From Tomocerus qinae (lineage: Eukaryota > Arthropoda > Collembola > Entomobryomorpha > Tomoceridae): a stretch of DNA of 64,000 nt. The DNA lies in NCBI GenBank assembly GCA_020055645.1, contig CM034546.1:48298001-48362000 (forward strand), written 5' to 3'. Positions within the stretch are counted from its first letter, which is position 1. Each line of letters starts with the position of its first letter. The position numbers and the translations under genes were made by a program. Under the pieces are notes generated by a model, which did no database searches, was not told the DNA's origin, and saw only the letters and a program-made list of their open reading frames with translations. Positions 9,721 through 19,895 of the stretch are shown here, piece by piece.

Positions 9721-11898
9721 CACTTTTTATTTGTTGATTCCTTTGTAATAATTTCAAAACTCCTTTCTGAATCAGTTTTAGACCCTACATCACTACATGT
9801 TTCGTCCTTTTGATTGTCCTCTGTCTCTTTTGCCGTCCGGATTTTATTCCCTTCACAGTGAAGCTTCAATTCTGAAATGTTATGAATTACTACTGTTAGT
9901 AAATAATACTCCTTTTTTCAAAATTTTGTTTGATGGTAGTCGATAATGAAATGAATAATTATAATTGTTAAACAAATACTTAGAAGTCAACCTTGCTTGC
10001 TAAAAAGCAAGAAATCGCTATAAAATTAATTTACAGTTTAAATCCAAAGGAGGATATGCAATAGGAAACTGGAGTAGAGGTCTTGTAGCCCTTAAAATTT
10101 CACCCAGACAACATGTATATGTTCCTATACCTAAAATGAGACCCTGAGGCTGTAGGATTTTTTTAAGAAAATATAATACATGGCCGGAGTAGGGAAAAAT
10201 TTTTTTTCAAAAATCGATTTGGAGAGGTTGCCCGGTAATTTTGACACTTTCAAGCATATCCCCAGAGAGAGGGAAGGTTCCAGCAACTTTTATGAAAAAA
10301 TTGCGTGTGTTATTTTTTTTTGATTTTTAAATCAAGTTTGAAAACCACCAAAAACCAACGATTTTTGGCATCATAAATTAGCCGACGGCCGTTATGAGAC
10401 ATACCCATTAACATTACTTATTAGCCTACAATTATAATGCAGGTCGATTTAATATTATCTACATCAAACTTAAACATTAGTGCGCTACCACCGCGCGCGC
10501 TGACACAAATCATTCGTTTTGAAGGAATTGGGTAATTTTCATCACCCAGATGTAAAAATTGACGCTGATAACGGATCTGTAATCAGCGTCATTTTTACAT
10601 CTGAGCGATGAAAATTATCAAATTCCTTCGAAACTAATGATTTGTGTCAGCGCGCGCTGTGGTAGCGGGCTAATGTTAATTTTCATGTAACTGTAATTAT
10701 TTTAGTTGAAAACAGCGTCACTATTTACATCTAGGTACCAAAAATCGCCCAATTTGGTTAAAATTGATAATTTGTGTCACCGCGCGCGGTGGCTGCGGGC
10801 TGATCATATTTATTGGGGTATCCATACGCCCTAACAGGCATATGGATACCCTAATTATTCTAAAAGTTTAATGTAGATAGTATTAAATCGACCTGCATTA
10901 TAATTGTAGGCTAATAAGTAATGTTAATGGGTATGTCTCATAACGGCCGTCGGCTAAGTTATGAGGTCAAAAATCGTCGGTTTTTGGTGGTTTTCAAACT
11001 TGATTTAAAAATCAAAAAAAATATGACACACGCAATTTTTTCATAAAAGTTGCTGGAACCTTCCCTCTCTCTGGGGATATGCTTAAAAGTGTCAAAATTA
11101 CCGGGCAACACCTCCAAATCGATTTTTGAAAAAAAAAATTTCCCTACTCCGGCCATGTATTATATTTTCTTTAAAAAATCCTACAGCCTCAGGGTCTTAT
11201 TTTAGGTATAGGAACATATACATGTTGTCTGGGCGAAATTTTAAGGGCTACAAAATGGCCATCTCAGTTTCTTATTGCATATCCTCCTTTAATTTAATGA
11301 CAATACTTTGAAGTTTTAACACTGGAGTCTTTTTAAACAATGGTGTAATTTCTTGTCCATCGTTTGACAAATCCAAATTGTGAGTATTGCCATTCTCCTC
11401 CTTATCATCACTTTCTTTGGACACCCATCCTTGTAAATAGTTTTCGCATTTGAACTCTTCAATTGTAACTTCATCAGTAATATCACTGTTGACCACACAA
11501 GGGATAAGCAATGGATCTGTTTCTAAATCGTCGAATATTGGACTCGGCACATTCCAAGAATCAACAATAGGGAGGTCAGACACGTCAAATTCAATAATCT
11601 TTTTTCCACTGTCATTTTCTTTCGTTTTACGCCGGCGGTGGAGAATTTCCAAAGCGAAAGTGAAAACTGATTCAGAGATGTTCTTTTGAATTAATTTTAG
11701 TTGGTCTGATAAATCAACTAGTTGCATTCCTGATTCAAAACATTGTCTACAAATCGCCAAACATTTGTTTTTGTCTTCAAATTGCGTTACTATAGTAGAG
11801 TGTAAAAGTTTACGATACACTTTGTACAGATGTGGAGTGCTCGCGAATTGTTCATCACATCCACTGAAACAAAGCAGGCAAGTTTTCATTGACGACAT
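9721..11898 (-). CDS. ZAD-domain protein, copy 1, two exons, zinc-finger exon not found
   Basis: Exon 1 is 11898-11307 and begins with MSSMKTCLLC. Its paired CLLC and CRQC cysteines and spacing match the zinc-finger-associated domain (ZAD), which in arthropods dimerises C2H2 transcription factors. An acidic linker follows. Donor AAA|GTATTG. Exon 2 is 9871-9721 (acceptor TTTCAG), phase 1 in and phase 2 out, the same 151 bp as in copy 2. Both exons are open, with no stop or frameshift. The donor at 9720 (GTAATT) implies a third exon, but no C2H2 exon like that of copy 2 lies downstream, so the gene may be truncated, may use a distant exon, or may encode a finger-less ZAD protein. Without splicing, exon 1 reads on to a stop inside the palindromic element in its intron. 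A conserved repeat module lies about 820 bp upstream. Confidence 0.6.
10046..11290. mobile_element. 1.25-kb palindromic (long inverted repeat) element in the ZAD copy 1 intron
   Basis: The left arm (about 10046-10475) and the right arm (about 10863-11290) are inverted copies of about 430 bp, close to identical, starting aaaggaggatatgcaata. The centre holds a second hairpin: an arm with ccgcgcgcgctgacacaaat near 10490 pairs with tttgtgtcagcgcgcgct near 10640, with tgacgctgat and atcagcgtca around the loop. A third partial copy of the arm (ttgtgtcaccgcgcgcggtgg) lies at about 10770-10795. No coding sequence is seen. The flanks do not show a clean target-site duplication. Comparison with the shorter intron of ZAD copy 2 shows it is an insertion. 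Confidence 0.85.
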
Positions 11899-13372
11899 TT
11901 TGCTGAGAAGGCCGTAAATGAAATTGATGTTTTCAAATCTGTAGTGGTTACGGGTGAGTATTCAAGAAAACTTTGAACTTTCAGTTGCCGTTCCTCTTCA
12001 ATCTAGAACTATAAACCACAATGCATAAAGGAAATTTTAGAAACATTACATTGTTGGCATGGCAGTTAGGTAAATTGTAGAGATGTGGTTAATTGTCTAC
12101 GGTTAACATTTTCCCGCAATGATGTCAAGAACAAAAAAAAAGCACCAATTATTAAATCAGCAATCAATACTGAAACTACTTTGATTTACATGTACCTGCA
12201 ACCTAACTCTGATCAACCATCTAAGCACGAACTTCAATACCAGATATTACCTCACCAATAATACCCGATTAAGCGGGTAATAGTGGTAATACACACTTAT
12301 TAAAAATTAATAAAATCATAATAATTAAAATAAAATTCAGGGTGATTTCCAAAATGACATTAACCAAGACTCTTAACTTTTTCTGATGGTGACATTTTCG
12401 GTGATGATTTGTAAAATTTTAAATTACAAAACAGTTTTGGGCAAAATTAAGTTTCTTTTACCTTAATTACTTCGACCACTTTTACTTTTTTTTTTACAAA
12501 TTCTTATATCTACCCACAGTTCACTCACATTGTCCACATCACATCTACTATTTATTAGTTAATACTTTAATATTCGCGGGCAAGATGCTAATTCTCATTC
12601 CCAAGGTGCCCCCCTCAGAGCCCACTTCATTGCATTGCATTGAATGCGGAATGAAATTTAGCATTTAGCAACAGACCAGAGCAGAAACAGAAATGCCCCA
12701 CGCGGTCAATTGATTTTAGTGGAAGCTTTGGCAAAAGTACAACATCCAGACTCCTTAGTGAGGACTTACGGAACCTTACTTTCAAAATAGCTACAAATAC
12801 ATAAAGAAGAATAAATCTTGGGATAAAAAGAGAGTTAGTAGGGCAGAATAATACCCAAAAGTCTCTTAATTTTAACTTTTATTGCACTCATTGCACTGTG
12901 TTTGTAAGAACATTTTCCTCGCAATTTCATATACGATGTACGAAAAACAAATTATTAATTTTTTTATAACTGATGTGTATAAAACTAATTCGTGCTTTGG
13001 TGTTGAAACCATCCCAGAAATCCAATAAAAGGATTTTAATTTTCGATTGATTTTTTTTAATTCATTATGAGCTGGGAAGTTTTGTAGCCGCGATATGCTT
13101 TTTTCTGTGTACCCCACCCATACCGAAGCGGTATGATTTTAGTCGGACCTTGGATAATATCTGGTACAGTGCTTTTTAGAAGAGGTACGTACTTCTGAGC
13201 TGAGTATTAATTATATTAAATTTCATTTCAGAACCTTTTAATAGAATCGCAGAGAAATAATTCCAATTCCAGTATAGATGTTTATGGAATATTTTTGTGG
13301 ATCTTATAACGTTTCCTCGGCAAGTACTATAATTTTAATTGTTCAAAGTTTGTAGAATCAATTTAAACTAAT
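11899..13372. other. Intergenic upstream of ZAD copy 1
   Basis: No gene found. It contains a copy of the dispersed ggaagcttt module at 12720-12795 and AT-rich spacer. The 81-codon open frame at 12872-13117 (minus) has no supporting features. Confidence 0.4.
12720..12795 (+). repeat. Dispersed 'ggaagcttt...ggacttacgg' module, copy A
   Basis: The sequence runs tggaagcttt, then agtacaacatcc, then ggacttacggaacc. It is closest to copy B (28775), which lies at a comparable distance upstream of the other ZAD gene, so A and B were probably duplicated together with the gene. Copies C, D and E elsewhere in the window share the same order of blocks. Confidence 0.7.
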
Positions 13373-13377
13373 CTTGG

Positions 13378-13785
13378 TGTAGAAATGTGTGGGTTGAGGA
13401 TTGACAATTTGTTTCCCTGAAATTGGAGTGTCCAAGATAGGGAAAATGGTTGAGCCTCTGCTAATGTGTGTGTGTGTGAAAACTAGGAATTGTGTACCTA
13501 ATTTTATCTTTTAATTATTTGTTTTAATTGTCCTATACAGCTGATCATGCAGTAATAAATTGACGTACAAATACTGACAATTACAACTAAGAAACTCACT
13601 ATAAAATATTTATAAATCGAGAAGACAATTTTGACACACGACACACAGACAAATTTAAGCAGAACTGATTTGGGAACAGATTTTCTCTTCCCTCATAAAT
13701 ATAATAAATCTCACGCATGAGCATAACATAATCAAATTTTCAATGATAATCGTAATATTTCTCTATGGCTAAACTAGTCTCAACA
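13378..13785 (-). repeat. 3' LTR (408 bp)
   Basis: Direct repeat partner of 16576-16983. It starts tgtagaaatg and ends ctcaaca, and is preceded by the target duplication cttgg. Confidence 0.93.
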
Positions 13786-13864
13786 TTCTCCGGGGTTTAA
13801 CTTTGAAATACCCTATTTCAATTTAAAATTAATATTATACAAATTATTTCATATATTATAAACA

Positions 13865-15928
13865 TCATAATATTTTCGTAGAGTTAGCATTTCTGGATTT
13901 CCGCTTCATTTTCCACATTTGGTGGGGTAATCGATCATCATTCCATGGTAGGTATCGTTCGATTATGCACTTCACCTTGGGCCGTTGATCATTATTCCTT
14001 TGAACTCGTACGACATTCCACATCATAGAATCTTCGGTCATCCTAGTCGATGACAAATCTTTCAGTTCACTTTTGGTTTCTTGGACCTTGAACGCTGCAT
14101 GATGAATGCACAATTTTTGAATTCGGAAGTTTTGTTCATAGGAGCCAAGTAGAATCCAACCCAAAACTGAATCTCGAGCGTATGGTGTTCCCTCAGGACC
14201 TTTTCGTTTCTTTGTTTTCACGAGATCTTCAAAAACATCTCCGCCAAGTAATATATCGATGTTGCCAGGCTCATGGAATTTTGGATCTGCTAATTGTAAT
14301 TCTTGAATGTGATTCCATGAACTGTAGTCTATTTGATTTGATGGTTGTTTTTCTGTTATATTTTTCATGATGATGGCATCAACTGAAAATATCTTGTCTG
14401 AATTGTAAGTTGAGCTGAACATCAGATTTACTTCTGTGTTGACAGTATCCACTTGAGTTCCTCCTAATCCAGAAATTGGGAGGTTGACGGATTTTTGCTT
14501 CAATCCTAGTCGGTTAGCACATTCCTTTGTAATGAAACTTGTCTGTGATCCATTATCAAGTAGGGCACGACAGATAAAAGTTTCATTCTTCTTATTAACA
14601 ACTTTGATGAGAGCTGTAGCCAGCAAAGTTTGTCGACGTCCCCGCTGTCTTCCAAGGTGACTGCTCAAATGGTTTGTTGAGGGATGTTCTTCTCTTTTTG
14701 CATTTTCTACATCCATTTCAGAATCTCCATTATTTTGTGGTTCAAAATTTTCTTTGATAAAATGGATCGATGTGTGATGTCGATCATGACAAGTTCTACA
14801 GTTGTATTTTGATTTACACTCCGAACTTCTGTGTCCAATTTCCAAACAATTGAAACACCGATTGCTGTTCTTTAGATATTCTACTTTTTCTTCTCTTGGC
14901 ATGATTCTGAATTCATCACATTGATTGAGATAGTGTTTATATTTTTGACAAAGTTTACAATTCTGTGATTCTTCATTTTTCGAGCCATAATGCACTGTTG
15001 TAGTAAATTGACTTTCACTATTTTCTCTTGAACTGCTCACAGCGATATTCCTTATCTTAACATTAGCTGCTGCAGTAACTCTTGCATGGTGAACGATGAA
15101 TTCAGTAAATTCTTTAATTGTGGGGAGGGAGTTCGGCTTCTGAGATTTTTCCCATTCCAGTCTTGTTCCCCCGTCGAGCTTTTTTGTTATCATGTGGATG
15201 ATTATGGAATCCCTTGCTTGTTCAGGATTTATTTTCAATATGTCCAAAGCTTGAACGCATTCGTTGGTGGCATCGCCGATTTTTCTTAAACCCGCAGGAT
15301 TTTCCTGTTGGAGAGTAGGGAGAGACAAGAGGCGATCCAAATTGCATTTGATAATTTCTCTTCGATTTTCATATCTGGATTTCAACAAACTCCAGGCTTG
15401 ATCATAGTTGAGATCGGTGATAGGGATGTGATGTAGTAATTTTGAAGGTTCATCCTTCAGCAATCCTTTTAGGTACTGGAGTTTTTGAGCTCCAGAAAGT
15501 TTCTTATTATTGTGAACTGAAGCAATAAACAAATCTTGAAAACTGAGCCAGTCTTGAGATTCGCCGCTGAATTTCGGCATTTCAAGTTTGGGGAGTTTGA
15601 TTTCATCACTTCCTACTGTTTTTTCAATATTTGTAGTAATAGCAAAGGTAGCTTTCATTTCTGATAGTGTTTCTGCTGCAAGCTGCAACTTTTCTTGTAT
15701 CGCAACAAATTCAGGCTCCTTTGCATCAAATTCGGCATCAGTGGCAGCTTCTGCACTGAGTTTTCGCAAAAGATTCTTTGCTTCTTGCTTACATTGCTGG
15801 ATTTCTTTTTCCAAAGATTCAATTTTGCTTTTTGGGAGTGGTTTTGTGACATCGGAGGCGGCGATAACATTTTCTATGCGTCGAACATCCGATTTGAGGG
15901 CACGTAAGTTTCGCAAAACGACGTCCAT
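13865..15928 (-). CDS. Retrotransposon Gag plus aspartic protease (BEL/Pao type), truncated pol, 687 aa
   Basis: The N terminus is a coiled-coil-like stretch (residues about 30-110). It is followed by a Gag core of the DUF1759 type with PKFSGESQDWLSFQDLF, then zinc knuckles: CFNCLEIGHRSSEC is a perfect CX2CX4HX4C, followed by CRTCHDRHH. A retropepsin-like domain follows, with ALLDNGSQTSF as the catalytic loop; the catalytic Asp is present, but the usual DSG reads DNG. The frame ends shortly after the protease with MWKMKRKSRN and no reverse transcriptase. Gag packages the element RNA and the protease would process it. The lack of stops or frameshifts agrees with the young LTRs. The start at 15928 is the first Met, directly after the leader repeats. 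Confidence 0.9.
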   Translation of the reverse strand: MDVVLRNLRALKSDVRRIENVIAASDVTKPLPKSKIESLEKEIQQCKQEAKNLLRKLSAEAATDAEFDAKEPEFVAIQEKLQLAAETLSEMKATFAITTNIEKTVGSDEIKLPKLEMPKFSGESQDWLSFQDLFIASVHNNKKLSGAQKLQYLKGLLKDEPSKLLHHIPITDLNYDQAWSLLKSRYENRREIIKCNLDRLLSLPTLQQENPAGLRKIGDATNECVQALDILKINPEQARDSIIIHMITKKLDGGTRLEWEKSQKPNSLPTIKEFTEFIVHHARVTAAANVKIRNIAVSSSRENSESQFTTTVHYGSKNEESQNCKLCQKYKHYLNQCDEFRIMPREEKVEYLKNSNRCFNCLEIGHRSSECKSKYNCRTCHDRHHTSIHFIKENFEPQNNGDSEMDVENAKREEHPSTNHLSSHLGRQRGRRQTLLATALIKVVNKKNETFICRALLDNGSQTSFITKECANRLGLKQKSVNLPISGLGGTQVDTVNTEVNLMFSSTYNSDKIFSVDAIIMKNITEKQPSNQIDYSSWNHIQELQLADPKFHEPGNIDILLGGDVFEDLVKTKKRKGPEGTPYARDSVLGWILLGSYEQNFRIQKLCIHHAAFKVQETKSELKDLSSTRMTEDSMMWNVVRVQRNNDQRPKVKCIIERYLPWNDDRLPHQMWKMKRKSRNANSTKIL

Positions 15929-16141
15929 TTTTGATTGTTTTTGAGAATTCTTCTCTTGATTTTTTGAAGGTTCTTCTCTTGACTTTTCTTTCTTGATAGT
16001 CTCAGAAAAAGAAACTTGATTTTTTGATTAGTATGGGTCGACCAAATTTAAAAACGTAATGCTTTTACTTTGATTTTAATTTTAATTTGGTCAACTTACC
16101 CTACCGGAACAAGAACCCACGACGTATTTTTCAAGAAAAAA

Positions 16142-16296
16142 CTAATCCAAAGAAACAGCTAATCCAAAGAAACAGCTAATCCAAAGAAACAGCCAATCCA
16201 AAGAAACAGCTAATCCAAAGAAACAGATAATCCAAAGAAACAGCCAATCCAAAGAAACAGCCAATCCAAAGAAACAGCCAATCCAAAGAAACAGCT
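16142..16296. repeat. Short tandem repeat in the LTR element leader
   Basis: About nine copies of a 17-bp unit (taatccaaagaaacagc, with taatcc/caatcc variants) lie between the 5' LTR and the gag start. They make the open frame at 16210-16605 look coding (repeated SLDWLF-like residues), but this is probably a leader repeat. Confidence 0.85.
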
Positions 16297-16575
16297 ACTC
16301 CAAATTTTTGTTGCCAAGGAATATCTTGACAAATGTTGACAGCTAACCGGTGACTTGAGGGACGACAAGATGGAGGATAAACGACTTGAGATTTTCACCT
16401 CGGCTCCTTCCTCCAGGTCCAGAAAATCTTGACAGACGAGAGACCAGAAAAGCTTGACAGACGAATGACACCAGATGCACAGGCACAGACAGTCAAGTTT
16501 CACAATTTTTTGAATAATCCTCAACACAATAAACACAATAAAAAGTTCAGATAATATCTGGCTCGATGAGGACCA

Positions 16576-16983
16576 TGTAGAAATGTGTGGGTTGAGGATT
16601 GACAATTTGTTTCCCTGAAATTGGAGTGTCCAAGATAGGGAAAATGGTTGAGCCTCTGCTAATGTGTGTGTGTGTGAAAACTAGGAATTGTGTACCTAAT
16701 TTTATCTTTTAATTATTTGTTTTAATTGTCCTATACAGCTGATCATGCAGTAATAAATTGACGTACAAATACTGACAATTACAACTAATAAACTCACTAT
16801 AAAATATTTATAAATCGAGAAGACAATTTTGACACACGACACACAGACAAATTTAAGCAGAACTGATTTGGGAACAGATTTTCTCTTCCCTCATAAATAT
16901 AATAAATCTCACGCATGAGCATAACATAATCAAATTTTCAATGATAATCGTAATATTTCTCTATGGCTAAACTAGTCTCAACA
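16576..16983 (-). repeat. 5' LTR (408 bp)
   Basis: Partner of 13378-13785 with one difference in 408 bases. It is followed on the plus strand by the target duplication cttgg (16984-16988). Confidence 0.93.
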
Positions 16984-17756
16984 CTTGGTCTTGAATTGTC
17001 CCTTGTCGGTTATTTATAACATCATAAAATGAATTACCATTGGTTTAATCCGTTAACTGATTTTGAGAAATGGTAGAATAATAACGAGCATATATCGTGT
17101 ATCAATAAATTCTGTAGAAAAAATATTTTGTATCGTTGTCTAATATAGCAAAAGCAAAATATTCATGTAAAAATAATGTCTATGAAAAAAATTAGTCATT
17201 AAAAATATTTTAAATATTTTTATATGAATGCGTATTAATGTAATTAATATTTTAGGATGACAGTTATTATTCCAATGCTAGAGTGTTTACCCATCTCTAC
17301 GCTATTTCAAAAAAGATGAGTTTTGAGTGATCTGATCAAATTATCTGAAAACTACTTCCGCCGTAATTAATCAAGACATTTTATCCGATTAATGTTACTC
17401 GAATAACCCCATTTAAATATTTTTGCTTTTTATCGAAAAAGCTGAGCATTATATTTTTGGATTATTCACAGACATTATGAGAATTTATTAAATCGGATGC
17501 ATGATGCTCAACTCCACTATATTATAATGTTTTTCAGCATGTTGAAAAGAACCTAACAAGAAGCTAAGAAAATAGCTTAGCCTATCATTGTAAAAACAAT
17601 ACATGTTCCCATTACTTCATTACTTCCCATTAGTTCTCTTGTCAAAATTGTTTTCCATCCTAGAAATCACGAATAATTCTCAAATCTTTTTCTGCTTTGC
17701 CCCAATGTCAAACTTGTTCGAACTAGCGGCAAAGTATACGGCATTAGGAAGATAAA

Positions 17757-17820
17757 TGGAAGCTTTAAGAGATGTACAATAACCAAGCACAGTATTCTGG
17801 ACTTATGGAATGGCACTGCT
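17757..17820 (+). repeat. Dispersed module, copy C
   Basis: It reads tggaagctttaagagatgta, then agtattctggacttatggaa. It is similar to copies D (41393) and E (62861) but more diverged. Confidence 0.6.
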
Positions 17821-19423
17821 ATTCTGGCTCTGATTGTAGGGACAATTGCGCATTCAGTCAGATTTATTCGTTTTCGTTTCACAAAATTACAACGACAATT
17901 TTAGTTATATTGGTCAAAACAATTATTTAACAATAATATAGGTTAAGAAGCAATAAATCACACAATTAAATTTACTCTTTGTACTCACTCACTATTATTA
18001 TTGCCAACGATTGAAAGGCTTGGATAATTTTTGATGTTACAATAGTATGAGTATCCGTTGTTTCAACTTTCGGGGTTATGTGCTATCCATCATTTGGTGT
18101 GGCTGGCTCATCAGTTTTTTAACCGGTAAAATGATGCATGTAATAGTCAAAATCAGCATTAGTTCATGAATTACTAATATAATAAAAAATCAGAAAGCAT
18201 TATTTATTGTGGAATTTATTTTGAATATTTGCGCAATTTTTAATAAATATTTTATAAAACAAAATTCCTGAACTTTGTTAATTTCTTTCATAGTTTTCAT
18301 TTTATTCGTTCATTCATATGCGCTATTTAACCGTCATCGATGAGCATTCCAATATTATAATAATAAATTATAATCATAAGTGTAGGCATTCAATAATTGA
18401 TTATTCAAAATAATATTACAAAAATAATATAGGTATATAGTAGTATTTACAGCACGACAGCACAGATTATAGATAAAAGCTGTATGACGTATACCTACAT
18501 ATATATGGATTATATAACACGTTATTAGTACCTAATTTCATCTTGACTATATTCTTGACCTGTTGACCTTGACTAGGGAGGTACTAGCAGCCAACCTAGC
18601 CCAGCGTGCGAGAAAAATGTTGAAATTTCCAATTTCTGGGCACCTGTGCATTCGCCATAAAAAGGAGACCGGTGAGTGTACGAAAAGAGGAAGACGTAGA
18701 TGGGAAGATAATTCACAAGTTTTACCGTGGCTATCACACAGGTGAAGTAAGCATTGTCGGAGGTGCCAATAGGATAGCATTCGTTGATTATTCTTGTTTT
18801 GTGTGGGTGGAAAATGGTTATACGATGCCCCTTGTACCTGAATTTTGCAATTTTCGAATGATGGGAGCCAATTGCGAATGGGTTATTGCACGGTAAGCGA
18901 TAATTCAATACATGATGGATATTTTTCTATATAGTGATTTGATTATAATGTCAATGCAATATTTTTGGTTAGATATTCATTCATGATTAATTATTATTTT
19001 TGTTTTAGATGAAAAATGTCCTGCAAGGAAAATAAGAAAAGTTTTGGAGCTTTATCGTCAACATTGTGCAGGAATTGTGGACAAAGTTGTATACTTTCAG
19101 GATATCTTTTCAATTTTCACCATGAAGAATCTTAGAGTAAAAATTATTATTTCATTACACCATTTAGACAAAAATTCAAAATAGCACACTTTAATACTTT
19201 TAATTTTTGAAAATTCTTTTATTTCAGGCGATATCACAACCGGGCCGATGATATGCTGGTAGCAGATATCACATTCATGGCTATTAAAGTTATGTTCCAA
19301 CATTGAAACAGCTGCAGCAGTAATATTGTTCGCTTACTCATTCTTCGCAAAAAAGTATAATCTTTAACAACATTAATTTTTCAAAAGTAATAATAAGTAA
19401 TAGCTCAAAGCTCACTAAAACCG

Positions 19424-19895
19424 TTATCTAATTTTCGATGTTCTTTAATTGGAACAGTAGTTAAGTTACTAAAATGAATTGGTTTACCTTGAATAAAATG
19501 GGGATGTGAGCAGTTTTGAAAGCTTCGAATTTACAATTGTAGTTACTGAAAAAGTTTGAGTTTTCGATGTCCATTAATTGGAAAAATAGTTACCAAAATG
19601 AATTGGTTTACCTTGAATAAAATGGGGATATGAGTAGTTTTGAAAGTTTCGAATTAACAATTGTAGTTACTGAAAATGAAAAGGTTCTAATTTTCGATGT
19701 TCTCTAATTAGAACAGTAGTTGCTAAAATGAATTGGTTTACCTTGAATAAAATGTATAAAATATGTATATGTGCAGTTATGAAAGTATTCGATTTACAAG
19801 AGCTATAACTTGAAATTACTGAAAAGTTTTTAATTTTCGATTGTCTTTAATTCCAAAGATGTTATACTAAAATGAATTGGTTTACTTTTAACTGC
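19424..19895. repeat. Four-copy tandem repeat, unit about 125-145 bp
   Basis: Blocks recur in order: attttcgatg, tctttaattgg, aaaatgaattggtttac, cttgaataaaatg, gcagttttgaaag and ttacaattgtagtta. Copies start near 19424, 19558, 19685 and 19830 and are moderately diverged, so the array is old compared with the foldback arrays. Its origin is unknown. Confidence 0.75.

Larger units (their letters stand above)
13378..16983 (-). mobile_element. BEL/Pao-type LTR retrotransposon, internally deleted, very young
   Basis: Two direct 408-bp repeats (13378-13785 and 16576-16983) begin TG and end CA and differ at only one base (13591 g, 16789 t). They are flanked by a 5-bp target duplication, cttgg (13373-13377 and 16984-16988). 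The element is read on the minus strand. Next to its 5' LTR (16575 downward) is a primer-binding-like stretch starting TGGTCCTCATCGAGCC. The interior encodes Gag and a protease but stops before reverse transcriptase, RNase H and integrase. It therefore cannot move by itself, yet its LTRs show very recent movement. Confidence 0.93.

Noticed and set aside
16210-16605. 131-codon frame with repeated SLDWLF
   Set aside because: Translation of the 17-bp leader repeat and part of the 5' LTR of the retrotransposon.
18547-18908. Cluster of overlapping open frames on both strands (up to 111 codons)
   Set aside because: No domain and no supported exon chain. Kept only as a remark in the region entry.
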